A stretch of DNA of 64,000 nucleotides from Solwaraspora sp. WMMD791. GTDB lineage: Bacteria; Actinomycetota; Actinomycetes; Mycobacteriales; Micromonosporaceae. The notes beneath the pieces are model-generated. The model saw only the letters and a program-made list of their open reading frames with translations, did no database searches and was not told the DNA's origin. The stretch is from positions 310,001 through 374,000 of the forward strand of contig NZ_CP120737.1 of NCBI RefSeq assembly GCF_029581195.1, in the 5' to 3' direction. Positions 27,601-35,597 of the stretch are shown here, one piece after another (position 1 is the stretch's first letter; each line of letters starts with the position of its first letter). The position numbers and the translations under genes are program-made.

Positions 27601-30174
27601 ACCGGACCGACCGACGGCAAACGCTACGACCTGGTCTGGGCCCCCGACGGCGGGCTGGCCGTCGACGGCGACTCGCTCACCGGCGACCACCGGTCCATCC
27701 TGCTGACCGCGCGACCCAACGGACTCACCGAGGAACAGCGCGCCAAGTTCCCGCACCTGTGGGCCTACCGCAGCTTCGGCATCGACCAGCGGGACCGGGA
27801 CGAGGTCGCCGCCGCGCTGCGTGGCCAGGTCGTGGTCACCGAACGCGACCACGAGGGCAACCTACTGGCGGTCACCGGCGTACAGCTGCCCGGGGTGCTC
27901 GACGACGTGTACGCCGCAGCCACGACCGCCCCGCTCGGCGTCGGATTCACCGGCCGGCGGCCCACCCTGTCGGTCTGGGCGCCGACCGCCCGGACCGTCG
28001 CCCTGCAGTTGTACGACACCCCGACCGCCGCGCCCCGGACCGTGACGATGCGCCGCGACGACCGGACCGGGGTCTGGTCGGTACGCGGTGAACCGTCCTG
28101 GTACGGCCGCTACTACCGCTACCAGGTCGACGTCTGGCAGCCGGCCGCCGGGCGGATGGTGACCGCCTCGGTCACCGACCCGTACGCGGTGGCGCTGGCC
28201 GCCGACTCCACCCACGGCCTGATCGTCGACCTGGCCGACCCGGCACTCGCCCCGGCCGGCTGGGCGCGGCTGCGCAAACCGGCGGCAGTGCCGACCAGCC
28301 GTACCCAGATCCAGGAGGTGTCGGTCCGCGACTTCTCCATCGCCGACGACAGCGTCCCCGCCGGCCGGCGTGGTACGTACCTTGCGTTCACCGATGCGCG
28401 TACCGCGGGGATGCGGCACCTGCGGTCGCTGGCCGACGCCGGCGTCACCCACCTGCACCTGCTGCCGACCTTCGACTTCGCCACCATCCCCGAGCGCCGG
28501 GCCGACCAGGCGGCGCCGGACTGCGACCTGGCCGCGCTGCCGCCGGACTCGCCCCGCCAGCAGGAGTGCGTCGCCGCCGTCGCCGACGCCGACGGCTACA
28601 ACTGGGGCTACGACCCGCTGCACTACACGGTCCCGGAGGGCGGCTACGCCACCGACCCCGACGGTGCCGCGCGTACCGTCGAGTTCCGCCGGATGGTCGC
28701 CGGGCTCAACGCCGCCGGGCTGCGGGTGGTGCTGGACGTGGTCTACAACCACACGTCGGCGGCTGGTGTGGACCGGCACTCGGTGCTCGACCAGATCGTG
28801 CCCGGCTACTACCACCGGCTGCTCGACGACGGGTCGATCGCCACCTCCACCTGCTGCGCCAACACCGCTCCGGAACACGCCATGATGGGCCGGCTGGTTG
28901 TCGACTCGGTCCTCACCTGGGCCAGGGCGTACAAAGTGGATGGCTTCCGGTTCGACCTGATGGGCCACCACCCGAAGGCGAACATCCTGGCGGTCCGGGC
29001 GGCGCTGGACAAGCTGACCGTCGCCCGCGACGGCGTGGACGGCCGCGCGATCCTGCTCTACGGCGAAGGCTGGGACTTCGGCGAGGTCGCCGGCGACGCC
29101 CGGTTCGTCCAGGCCACCCAGCTCAACATGGCCGGCACCGGGATCGGCACGTTCACCGACCGGCTGCGTGACGCGGTCCGCGGCGGCGGCCCGTTCGATG
29201 CCAACCCCCGTGTGCAGGGCTTCGCCAGCGGCCTGTTCACCGACCCCAACGGTGATCCGGTCAACGGCAGCCGTGCCGAGCAGGAGACCCGGTTGCGCCA
29301 GCAGCAGGACGTCATCAAGGTCGGCCTGACCGGCAACCTGGCCGGTTATGCGTTCACCAGCGCCACCGGGGACCGGGTGACCGGAGCGGACGTCGACTAC
29401 AACGGTGCACCGGCCGGGTACACGGCGGCACCGGGGGAGGCGGTCAGTTACGTCGACGCCCACGACAACGAGATCCTCTACGACGCGCTGGCGTACAAGC
29501 TGCCCGCCGGCACCTCGGCCGCCGACCGCTCCCGCGCCCAGGTGCTCGCCCTGGCCACGGCCGTTCTGGCCCAGGGCACCGGGTTCGTCACCGCCGGCAG
29601 CGAACGGTTGCGGTCGAAGTCGCTGGACCGCAACTCGTACAACTCGGGGGACTGGTTCAACCAGATCCGCTGGGACTGTGCCGACGGCAACGGGTTCGGC
29701 GCCGGGCTGCCGCCGGCCGCCGACAACGCCGACAAGTGGCCGTACGCCGGCCCACTGCTGGCCGACCCGGCGCTGGTCCCGGACTGCGCCACGATCGGCC
29801 TGACCGCGGCCCGGTACGCCGAACTGCTGCGGATCCGTGCCTCGTCGCCGGTGTTCGCTCTGGAAACCGCCCGTGAGGTGCAGCAGCGGGTCAGTTTCCC
29901 GCTGGCCGGCCCTGCCGAAACGCCAGGGGTGATCACCATGCGGCTGCGTTCCGCCGGGCTGGACCAGCGGTGGCGGTCGGTGACGGTGGTCTTCAACGCG
30001 ACGCCGCAGACCGTTCGGCAGCGGCTGCCCGAGCTGCGCCGGGCAACGGTGGAGCTGCACCCGGTGCTGCGGGATTCGGCCGACCCGGTGAGCCGTCAGG
30101 CCGCCTTCGACTCCTCGACCGGCACCTTCACTGTGCCGGCCCGGACCGTCGCGGTCTTCGTCCAACCCCGCTGA
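24670..30174 (+). CDS. pulA: Secreted two-module alpha-amylase/pullulanase (amylopullulanase-like)
   Basis: 1834 residues with signal peptide (to about 45, containing a (GCCACT)n repeat coding Ala-Thr). Module 1 is a complete GH13 alpha-amylase: DVIVNHTAD, nucleophile D332 in DGYRLDTVKH, acid E366 in GEVYS, D437 in LGNHDMGRI. Then come an Ig-like segment (about 630-735) and two pullulanase-associated domains (WLVVHYQRTDGDYADWGLYT and VLHYRRADGDYTGWGLHVW), a CBM48-like region and module 2, a type I pullulanase: DVVYNHTSA, D1429 in DGFRFDLMGHHP, E1466 in YGEGWDFG, D1599 in DAHDNE. It should hydrolyse both alpha-1,4 and alpha-1,6 bonds of starch or pullulan outside the cell. ATG 24670 follows GGAAGG. 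Likely repressed through the TTGCA repeats upstream. Confidence 0.93.
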   Translation: MEAAPCRPRASRLTPYALAAVLAGTLLGVPSPATATATATATAGQAVPPAVGAPQWSAEPSAATLAAAPGDRGRAEQFYFLLPDRFANGDRRNDRGGLRGDRLVTGHDPTDKGFYQGGDLQGVIDNLDYIQGLGTTAIWLAPVFANRPVQGSGDDVSAGYHGYWITDFTRVDPHFGSTADLKRLVDLAHRRGIKIYLDVIVNHTADVISYAEDNYTYVDKATEPYRDAQGRPFEDRHYADGTRAFPDVDTDGFPYTPVVDPADARVKVPAWLNDPTMYHNRGDSTFVGENSEYGDFFGLDDLWTERPEVVRGMTKIFADWIRDTGVDGYRLDTVKHVNLDFWPQFSRGIDAAAARAGKPDFFMFGEVYSADAEVTSTYVRRGGLPATLDFGFQEAARSYVAAGGSAADLADLYADDPLYAARDTDAGRLPTFLGNHDMGRIGTFVADGGTDPASHLRRDLLAHELMFLTRGQPVIYSGDEQGFTGAGGDKDSRQTMFASQVADYLDDDLLGTDRTHAEDQFDRRHPLYRGIAALGKLRAAHPALRDGIQVTRYAADGPGVFAFSRIDPADRVEYVVAVNNATTAQQVTVDTWSPGTTFTSVHGRHRPVRTDADGRITVTVPALSAIVHRAGAPIPAPAGAPTVSIGAPADGTAVATRAAVTAEVTGDPLAEVTVATRIGTGPWTLLGRARHAPYQVHHDLTGLAAGTRIEYKAVVRDSRHRTATARATALVGTPPQAAARDWLVVHYQRTDGDYADWGLYTWGDIDPDWQTTWPAGHPFVGEDSYGRFAWVKLAPGAKSVGFLVVDADGTKDVDVDRTVDVGATGEVWVRQGDPALYPTRRDATGEADPPADDGVAVLHYRRADGDYTGWGLHVWDGAATPTDWADPLPPASRDDFGVTFRVPLVDGATGLSYIVHRGDDKDLPTDQRLDFAAVGREVWLLAGDPDRLLPPVATIGRDLDLTTQRAHWIDRSTIAWATGPTDGKRYDLVWAPDGGLAVDGDSLTGDHRSILLTARPNGLTEEQRAKFPHLWAYRSFGIDQRDRDEVAAALRGQVVVTERDHEGNLLAVTGVQLPGVLDDVYAAATTAPLGVGFTGRRPTLSVWAPTARTVALQLYDTPTAAPRTVTMRRDDRTGVWSVRGEPSWYGRYYRYQVDVWQPAAGRMVTASVTDPYAVALAADSTHGLIVDLADPALAPAGWARLRKPAAVPTSRTQIQEVSVRDFSIADDSVPAGRRGTYLAFTDARTAGMRHLRSLADAGVTHLHLLPTFDFATIPERRADQAAPDCDLAALPPDSPRQQECVAAVADADGYNWGYDPLHYTVPEGGYATDPDGAARTVEFRRMVAGLNAAGLRVVLDVVYNHTSAAGVDRHSVLDQIVPGYYHRLLDDGSIATSTCCANTAPEHAMMGRLVVDSVLTWARAYKVDGFRFDLMGHHPKANILAVRAALDKLTVARDGVDGRAILLYGEGWDFGEVAGDARFVQATQLNMAGTGIGTFTDRLRDAVRGGGPFDANPRVQGFASGLFTDPNGDPVNGSRAEQETRLRQQQDVIKVGLTGNLAGYAFTSATGDRVTGADVDYNGAPAGYTAAPGEAVSYVDAHDNEILYDALAYKLPAGTSAADRSRAQVLALATAVLAQGTGFVTAGSERLRSKSLDRNSYNSGDWFNQIRWDCADGNGFGAGLPPAADNADKWPYAGPLLADPALVPDCATIGLTAARYAELLRIRASSPVFALETAREVQQRVSFPLAGPAETPGVITMRLRSAGLDQRWRSVTVVFNATPQTVRQRLPELRRATVELHPVLRDSADPVSRQAAFDSSTGTFTVPARTVAVFVQPR

Positions 30175-30211
30175 CCCACGCCGCACCCCACGCCGCCCCT
30201 GCCCTTCTCCG

Positions 30212-30269
30212 CGATCTTGCACTTATCGATAGACGAAGCCGACAAATCCTCTCGATAACTGCAAGATCG
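30212..30269. repeat. 58-bp imperfect palindrome, copy 1
   Basis: Arms CGATCTTGCACTTATCGA (30212-30229) and TCGATAACTGCAAGATCG (30252-30269) pair except for one central C-C mismatch; the spacer is 22 bases. It lies between the convergent pulA and pepP genes. Copies with the same length and mismatch occur at 36542-36599 (inverted) and 56184-56241. Confidence 0.9.
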
Positions 30270-30271
30270 TC

Positions 30272-30315
30272 GGGGCGGGGCGGGGCGGGGCGGGGCGGGG
30301 CCGGGCCGGGTTGGG
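30272..30315 (+). repeat. G-rich (GGGGC)n run
   Basis: Six consecutive GGGGC units followed by CGGGCCGGGTTGGG lie directly after the first 58-bp palindrome. The strand has many closely spaced G4 blocks, enough for a G-quadruplex, in the shared 3' region of two convergent genes. Confidence 0.7.
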
Positions 30316-30326
30316 AGCGGGTGCAG

Positions 30327-30356
30327 TCAGTCAGGGTCAGTCAGGGTCAGTCAGGG
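30327..30356. repeat. 10-bp tandem repeat across the pepP stop codon
   Basis: TCAGTCAGGG is repeated three times. Read on the minus strand it gives repeated TGA triplets, and the pepP stop (30351-30353) is one of them. Confidence 0.8.
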
Positions 30357-31934
30357 GAGGAGGGGGAGGCGGGGGCCGGCGTCGCGCTGGGCGGCCAACC
30401 AGGCTTCCACCTCGTCGGCCTGGCGGGGCAGCCCGGCCGACAGGTTCACCGCACCGGCGGCGGTGACCAGCACGTCGTCCTCGATCCGGATGCCGATGCC
30501 GCGCAGTTCCTCGGGCACCAGGTCGTCCTCCGGCTGGAAGTACAGGCCGGGCTCGACTGTCAACACGTACCCCTCGCCGAGTTCGCCGTCGCGGTAGCGC
30601 TCCTTGCGGGCCCGGGAGCAGTCGTGCACGTCGATGCCGAGCATGTGACCGAAGCCGTGCAGCGTCCACCGACGGTAGACAGTCGACTCGGACTCCATCG
30701 CCTCGTCCACGCTGACCGGCAGCACCCCCAGTTCCGCCAGGCCCTCGGCGAGCACCCGCATGCAGGTCTGGTGCACGTCGCTGAACTTCACCCCCGGCTT
30801 GATGAAGTCCATTCCGGCCTGCTGTGAGGCGTACACGATGTCGTAGACGTGCCGTTGCAGTGCGGTGAACCGCCCCGACACCGGCAGCGTACGGGTCACG
30901 TCGGCGGTGTAGAGGTGCTCGCCCTCCACGCCCATGTCCATCAGCAGCAGTTCACCCGGACGGGTGACGCCGTCGTTGCGGACCCAGTGCAGGATCGTCG
31001 CGTGCGCGCCGGCGCCGACGATCGACCCGTACCCGACGTCGTTGCCGTCGTGCCGGGCCCGCAGCGCGAAGATCCCCTCCAACAGCCGTTCGGCGACCGG
31101 CCGGTCGGCTGGCAGCACCCGGGCCACGTCCTCGAAACCGCGTACGGTGGCGTCGATCGCCGCCTGCAGCTGGGCGATCTCCCACTCGTCCTTGACCAGC
31201 TTCAACTCCGAGATCACCGCCGCCAGCTCACGGTCGCGGGCCCCGGCGTCGTCACCGCTGTCGTACGGCAGCACCGCCGCGTCCACCCGCGCGTCGAAGC
31301 CACGCAGCACCCGGGTCCGGCCGGGGGCGCAGCCGGCCAGCGCCGCCGGCAGCTCACTCAGCGGTGCCGTCGTCAGCCCCAGCTCGGTCGACTTCTCGGC
31401 CAGGGTGCGACGCCGGCCCACCCACAGCTCACCGTCGCGGCTGCGGAAGAACTCGTCGGTCTCCCGGGACGAGCGCTGCCGGGTGTACAGCACCGCGTCG
31501 TGGCCGCCTCCGGTCGGGTGCAGCACCAGCACACTGTCCGGATCATGGTCGCCGGTCAGGTACACGAAGTCGCTACCCGGGCGGAACGGGTAGTCGGTGT
31601 CGTTGGCCCGGACCTTCTCCACCCCGGTCGGCACGACCACGGTCTCGCCGGTGAACGCCGCCGACAGCGCCGCCCGGCGGCGGGCGTGGTGGGTGATCTC
31701 GGCGCGTGGCGTCAGCGGCAACGTGTCGTCGCGCCAGCCGGTCCGCATGAACTGCAGAAGCTTCTCGGGGAAATCCGGGTCGTGCGATTCGGTACGGGGC
31801 TGTTCGGCGACCACCTCGGCAGCCATCTCGGTCGGCGTACCCTCGACCGGGCCCATCACCGCGTCGGCGGCCGGGATCGCCGTCGGGTCCTCGGTCGGGG
31901 TCGCCGTCGGGTCGGCGGTCTGGTCCTGTGTCAT
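30351..31934 (-). CDS. pepP: Xaa-Pro aminopeptidase (aminopeptidase P family, M24B)
   Basis: 527 residues, cytoplasmic. After a Pro/Thr/Asp-rich N-terminal extension (about 1-50, DPTATPTEDPTAIP) comes the AMP_N domain (FPEKLLQFMRTGWRDDTLPL, YPFRPGSDFVYLTGDHDPDS) and then the pita-bread peptidase: metal ligands in LLMDMGVEGEHLYTADVTRT, HGFGHMLGIDVHD and VLTVEPGLYF with the terminal GIRIEDDVLVT. It removes the first residue of peptides with Pro at position two, using two Mn ions. ATG 31934 follows GGGAGGA; longer readings upstream overlap the divergent asnB gene and are rejected. Its stop lies in a short tandem repeat. Confidence 0.94.
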   Translation of the reverse strand: MTQDQTADPTATPTEDPTAIPAADAVMGPVEGTPTEMAAEVVAEQPRTESHDPDFPEKLLQFMRTGWRDDTLPLTPRAEITHHARRRAALSAAFTGETVVVPTGVEKVRANDTDYPFRPGSDFVYLTGDHDPDSVLVLHPTGGGHDAVLYTRQRSSRETDEFFRSRDGELWVGRRRTLAEKSTELGLTTAPLSELPAALAGCAPGRTRVLRGFDARVDAAVLPYDSGDDAGARDRELAAVISELKLVKDEWEIAQLQAAIDATVRGFEDVARVLPADRPVAERLLEGIFALRARHDGNDVGYGSIVGAGAHATILHWVRNDGVTRPGELLLMDMGVEGEHLYTADVTRTLPVSGRFTALQRHVYDIVYASQQAGMDFIKPGVKFSDVHQTCMRVLAEGLAELGVLPVSVDEAMESESTVYRRWTLHGFGHMLGIDVHDCSRARKERYRDGELGEGYVLTVEPGLYFQPEDDLVPEELRGIGIRIEDDVLVTAAGAVNLSAGLPRQADEVEAWLAAQRDAGPRLPLLP

Positions 31935-32000
31935 CTGGTCCTCCCACGGTTGGGCGTACTCGACGGTACCGCGTGAGCGTCGCGTGGAAAGATGTCTGCC

Positions 32001-33998
32001 ATGTGCGGACTCCTGGCCTTTTTCAGCGCTCGCGGTGACGCCGGCGCGCACCGCGACGCGATCGCCCACGCGTTGGAATGCCTGCACCACCGTGGCCCGG
32101 ACGAGACCGGGGTCGAAGTGATCGGCGACCCGACCGGGCGGTGGGCGGACGCGGTCTTCGCACACAAGCGGCTGGCCATCATCGACGTGGCGTCCAGCCA
32201 GGAGCCGCTGGCCTACGCCGACGGCCGCTACCTGCTCACCTTCAACGGCGAGATCTACAACTACATCGAGCTTCGCGAGCAGTTGATCCGCGAGTTCGGC
32301 GCCCAGTTCGCCACCGCCGGCGACGGCGAGGTGATCGTCGCCGGATACCACTACTGGGGCGAGAAGGTGCTGCACAAGCTGCGCGGCATGTTCGCCTTCG
32401 TCATCTGGGACCGTCAGCAGCGCCGCGCCTTCGGCGCCCGGGACTACTTCGGCATCAAGCCGCTGCACTACCTGCAGACCCCGGACGGCATATACCTCGC
32501 CTCGGAGAAGAAGGCGCTGCTGCCGTTCTCGCCCGCCGCCAACGCCGGTGACGCCGGCGTCGACACCGCGAACCTGTCGCACTACCTGACCCTGCAGTAC
32601 GTGCCGGAACCGCGCACCCTGCACCAGGGAATCAGCCGGATCGGCTCCGGGGAGTGCCTGACCTGGTCGGCGCCGGCGCTGGACCCGTCGGGTGCGTTGC
32701 CGGGCCCGGCCGGTGGGGTGCAGATCCGCCGCTGGTACCAGCCGATCTTCCGGCCGGCGCCGACACCGGACCCGCAGCGGCTCTACGACGAGATCCGCGA
32801 GACCCTGCGGGAGAGCGTCCGGATGCACATGCGGGCCGACGTACCGGTCGGGGCGTTCCTGTCCAGCGGCATCGACTCGACCGCTGTGGTGGCGCTGTCG
32901 CGGGAGTTCAACCCGAACATCCTGACCTTCACGGTCGGCTACGACGTGCCGGGCTACTCGGAGATCGAGGTCGCCCAGGACTCGGCCCGGCACCTCGGCG
33001 TCACCACCATCCCGACGAAGATCGGGCCGCAGGACATGATGGAGGCGTTGCCCCGCATCGTCTGGCACCTGGACGATCCGGTCGCCGACCCGGCGCTGGT
33101 GCCGCTGTACTTCGTCGCGAAGAAGGCCGCCGAGCACGTCACGGTGGTGCTCTCCGGCGAGGGCGCGGACGAGTTCTTCGGCGGCTACACCATCTACCGG
33201 GAACCGCTGTCGCTGGGCGCCGTGCACAGCTTGCCGGATCCGATGCAGAAGGGGCTGCGTGCGGTCTCCAAGGTGATCCCGCAGGGGGTCAAGGGCAAGA
33301 GCTTCCTGGAGCGTGGCACCACGCCGATCGAAGAGCGGTACTACGGCAACGCCCGGATGTTCACCGAGGAGGAGAAGCAGCACCTGCTGCGCCGTTACGA
33401 CCCGTCGGTGCGCTACACCGACGTGACCGCGCCGATCTACGCCGAATGCGCCGAGCTCGACGACGTCACCAAAATGCAGTACGTCGACCTGTACACCTGG
33501 CTGCGCGGCGACATTCTGGTCAAGGCGGACCGGATCTCGATGGCACACTCGCTGGAGGTGCGGGTGCCGTTCCTGGACAAGGAGGTCTTCGACGTCGCGG
33601 CGAAGATCCCGGTGGAGCTGCGGCTGCCGCCACGGTCGGACGCCACCAAGTACGCGATGCGTCAGGCGCTGGCGACCGTGGTGCCACCGGCCATCGTCAA
33701 CCGCCGTAAGCTCGGCTTCCCCACCCCGACCCGGGTCTGGCTGCGCGGCGAGATGTACGAGTGGGCCCGGCACATCTTCGCCACCTCCGGTGCCGGCGAC
33801 CTGCTCGACCTGTCGTACGCGATGCGGCTGCTCGACGAGCACAAGCGGGAGGAAGCGGACCACTCCCGCAAGGTCTGGACCGTGCTGATCTTCTGCATCT
33901 GGCACGCGATCTTCGTGGAGCGGTCGCTGGACCCGGGCATCCAACGCAACCAGTCCGCCCTGCTGACCAAGCCGGTGGTCGGCTCGATGGTCGCCTGA
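32001..33998 (+). CDS. asnB: Asparagine synthetase B (glutamine-hydrolysing)
   Basis: 665 residues. The glutaminase domain starts at the catalytic Cys2 (MCGLLAFFSARGD), which decides the start at 32001; the in-frame ATG nine bases earlier would bury the nucleophile. Further motifs are HHRGPDETG, AHKRLAIIDV, FNGEIYNYIELR and DGEVI. The synthetase domain has the ATP loop FLSSGIDSTAVVAL, LSGEGADEFFGGYT and DRISMAHSLEVRVPFLD. It makes asparagine from aspartate, glutamine and ATP. It shares a 66-base divergent promoter region with pepP. Length is typical of the long actinobacterial form. Confidence 0.95.
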   Translation: MCGLLAFFSARGDAGAHRDAIAHALECLHHRGPDETGVEVIGDPTGRWADAVFAHKRLAIIDVASSQEPLAYADGRYLLTFNGEIYNYIELREQLIREFGAQFATAGDGEVIVAGYHYWGEKVLHKLRGMFAFVIWDRQQRRAFGARDYFGIKPLHYLQTPDGIYLASEKKALLPFSPAANAGDAGVDTANLSHYLTLQYVPEPRTLHQGISRIGSGECLTWSAPALDPSGALPGPAGGVQIRRWYQPIFRPAPTPDPQRLYDEIRETLRESVRMHMRADVPVGAFLSSGIDSTAVVALSREFNPNILTFTVGYDVPGYSEIEVAQDSARHLGVTTIPTKIGPQDMMEALPRIVWHLDDPVADPALVPLYFVAKKAAEHVTVVLSGEGADEFFGGYTIYREPLSLGAVHSLPDPMQKGLRAVSKVIPQGVKGKSFLERGTTPIEERYYGNARMFTEEEKQHLLRRYDPSVRYTDVTAPIYAECAELDDVTKMQYVDLYTWLRGDILVKADRISMAHSLEVRVPFLDKEVFDVAAKIPVELRLPPRSDATKYAMRQALATVVPPAIVNRRKLGFPTPTRVWLRGEMYEWARHIFATSGAGDLLDLSYAMRLLDEHKREEADHSRKVWTVLIFCIWHAIFVERSLDPGIQRNQSALLTKPVVGSMVA

Positions 33999-34064
33999 CC
34001 GCAGCGCCGCCGACCAACGGACGGTCCGTACCGGGGTCTGCGGGGGGTGACGCCGCGTGACGCG

Positions 34065-34100
34065 CCGGGGCCCGGCTGCTGGAGTGCAGCCGGGCCCCGG
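34065..34100. terminator. Bidirectional terminator between asnB and the LPMO gene
   Basis: A perfect 15-bp stem (34065-34079 with 34086-34100) and TGGAGT loop, followed on the plus strand by TTCTT, lies between two convergent genes. Confidence 0.85.
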
Positions 34101-34116
34101 TTCTTGCGGTGTCGGA

Positions 34117-35247
34117 TCAGGACGCCGAACAGGTCACTGCCGGTGTGCCGGACGTGCCGCTGGCGGTGAAGCCGAAGGTGGTGGAGGCGTTCGGAGCCAG
34201 CGTGCCGTTCCACGCCGCGTTGCGGACGGTGATGTTCGACCCGCTGACGGTGTGGGTGCCGCTCCAGACGCTGTTGATGGTGACCCCGCTGCCGAGGTTC
34301 CAGCTGGCGCTCCAGCCACCGATGCTGGAGGTGCCGTTGTTACGGACGGTCACCTCACCCTGGAAGCCGCCACTCCACGAGCTGACGGTCCGGTAGGTCG
34401 CCGAGCAACCGCCGGACGGAGCCGGGGTGGTGGGGTTCGGGCCGGGAGTGGTGGGGTTCGGGCCGGGGGTGGTCGGGTTCGGGCCGGGGGTGGTCGGGTT
34501 CGGGCCGGGAGTGGTGGGGTTCGGGCCCGGCGTGGCCGGGTTGCCCCGGATGCCGGTCACCTGGCCGTTGCCACCGTCGAAGACCACGTCCGAGCAGCCG
34601 TAGAAGTTCTCCTGGCTGTCCGAGCGCACCCAGTGCGAGTAGATGATGTGCTGGCCGCTCTTGTTGCTCGGCAGCCGGCCGCTGAAGTAGTAGTGGCCGT
34701 CGTTGGTGCCGACCGCGCCGCGCTGCGGCGGGTTGGTGACGGTCAGGAACGGGGTCTCCTCCAGGTCACTCCAGGCCAGCGGCCGGTTCGGGCTCCAGCT
34801 GTCCTTGGTGATGTAGAAGTAGAACGTGCCCGGGTGGTGCGCCCAGTTGCTGTACTTGAACTCCATGGTGGCGCCGGCGGTCAGGTGGGTCAGCGGCCAG
34901 TCGTTGCGGGCCAGGTTGTACCCCGAGAAGCCGGAGTTGCCACCGCTGCACAGCTGCCCGTCCGGGATGAACCCGGCCTTGCGGCCGGCCGCGTCCGAGC
35001 GCAGCACGCTGAACCAGTTGTACAGCGAGTTCGCGCCACTCTGGTTGACCGCGGCGGCGCAGGCCTGGTTGGTGGGGCGAATCTGACCGGTCTGGTCGAG
35101 GCCGTCCACCCAGCACAGGTAGGTCCGGCTGCCCGGTGTCATCGCGGCACCGTGTGCGGAGGCCGCGTTGGGGGTCACCACGGTCAGTAGACCGGCGGCG
35201 AGCGCGGAGGCGGCGGCGACTACCGCCACTCTGCGAAGAGCTTTCAC
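34117..35247 (-). CDS. Secreted AA10 lytic polysaccharide monooxygenase with CBM2
   Basis: 376 residues. The signal peptide ends ...NAASA so that His32 (HGAAMTPGSRTYLCW) becomes the N-terminal residue, as the copper histidine brace requires; the second brace histidine is 137 or 138 in YSNWAHHPGTFYFYI. The catalytic domain runs to about 235 (FYGCSDVVFDG). A linker of repeated TPGPNPT leads to a C-terminal CBM2 (CSATYRTVSSWSGGFQGEVT ... ITVRNAAWNGTLAPNAS). It should oxidatively cleave cellulose or chitin; CBM2 and the AA10 type favour cellulose. GTG 35247 has AAAGGAG seven bases upstream, and the protein from there begins MKALRRVAVV as a proper signal peptide. Confidence 0.95.
   Translation of the reverse strand: MKALRRVAVVAAASALAAGLLTVVTPNAASAHGAAMTPGSRTYLCWVDGLDQTGQIRPTNQACAAAVNQSGANSLYNWFSVLRSDAAGRKAGFIPDGQLCSGGNSGFSGYNLARNDWPLTHLTAGATMEFKYSNWAHHPGTFYFYITKDSWSPNRPLAWSDLEETPFLTVTNPPQRGAVGTNDGHYYFSGRLPSNKSGQHIIYSHWVRSDSQENFYGCSDVVFDGGNGQVTGIRGNPATPGPNPTTPGPNPTTPGPNPTTPGPNPTTPGPNPTTPAPSGGCSATYRTVSSWSGGFQGEVTVRNNGTSSIGGWSASWNLGSGVTINSVWSGTHTVSGSNITVRNAAWNGTLAPNASTTFGFTASGTSGTPAVTCSAS
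34425..34535. repeat. 21-bp tandem repeat coding the LPMO linker
   Basis: A GGGTTCGGGCCGGGnGTGGT unit recurs at 21-base spacing (TTC at 34436, 34457, 34478, 34499, 34520). On the minus strand it encodes NPTTPGP repeats between the catalytic and cellulose-binding domains. Confidence 0.9.
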
Positions 35248-35597
35248 CGAGAACTCCTTTGTAAAACCAGTCCGCGAGGAAAAGTGCACACCTGCGGACA
35301 CGGTGATGGGGTCCGACGTATGCCAAACGCCCGAACATGAGGTGCGCGGCATCGGGGTCGGCCGTGCCTGGGCACGGCAGGGACTCCCATGCCGTCCGAT
35401 GGACGTGTGCGCGCTCGCGTAGCTCCCGGCGAGTCCGAACAACGGCGCGTCAGCCCCCACGCCGCTGCGGGTAATCGATATCCCATCACACATCGACGAG
35501 AAGCGCAATAGTTCACCCTCGATGTCCGCCCGCGCTGCAGCAGACCACTGGTGAGCTGGGAGAATCCCTCACGGCAGTCGGCAACTGGAGGAGAATC
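35248..35597. other. 350-base divergent intergenic region
   Basis: It separates the LPMO gene (minus) from the PfkB kinase gene (plus) and must hold both promoters. I see a short hairpin GCCGTGCC-TG-GGCACGGC (35361-35378) and a partly symmetric GGGTAATCGATATCCC (35469-35484) centred on ATCGAT, which could be an operator. No convincing coding sequence and no CebR-type TGGGAGCGCTCCCA site are visible. Confidence 0.5.

Noticed and set aside
31935-33944. Apparent 1197-codon minus-strand protein that includes pepP
   Set aside because: The first 670 codons are antisense to asnB and look like shadow sequence. pepP starts at 31934 with a ribosome-binding site.
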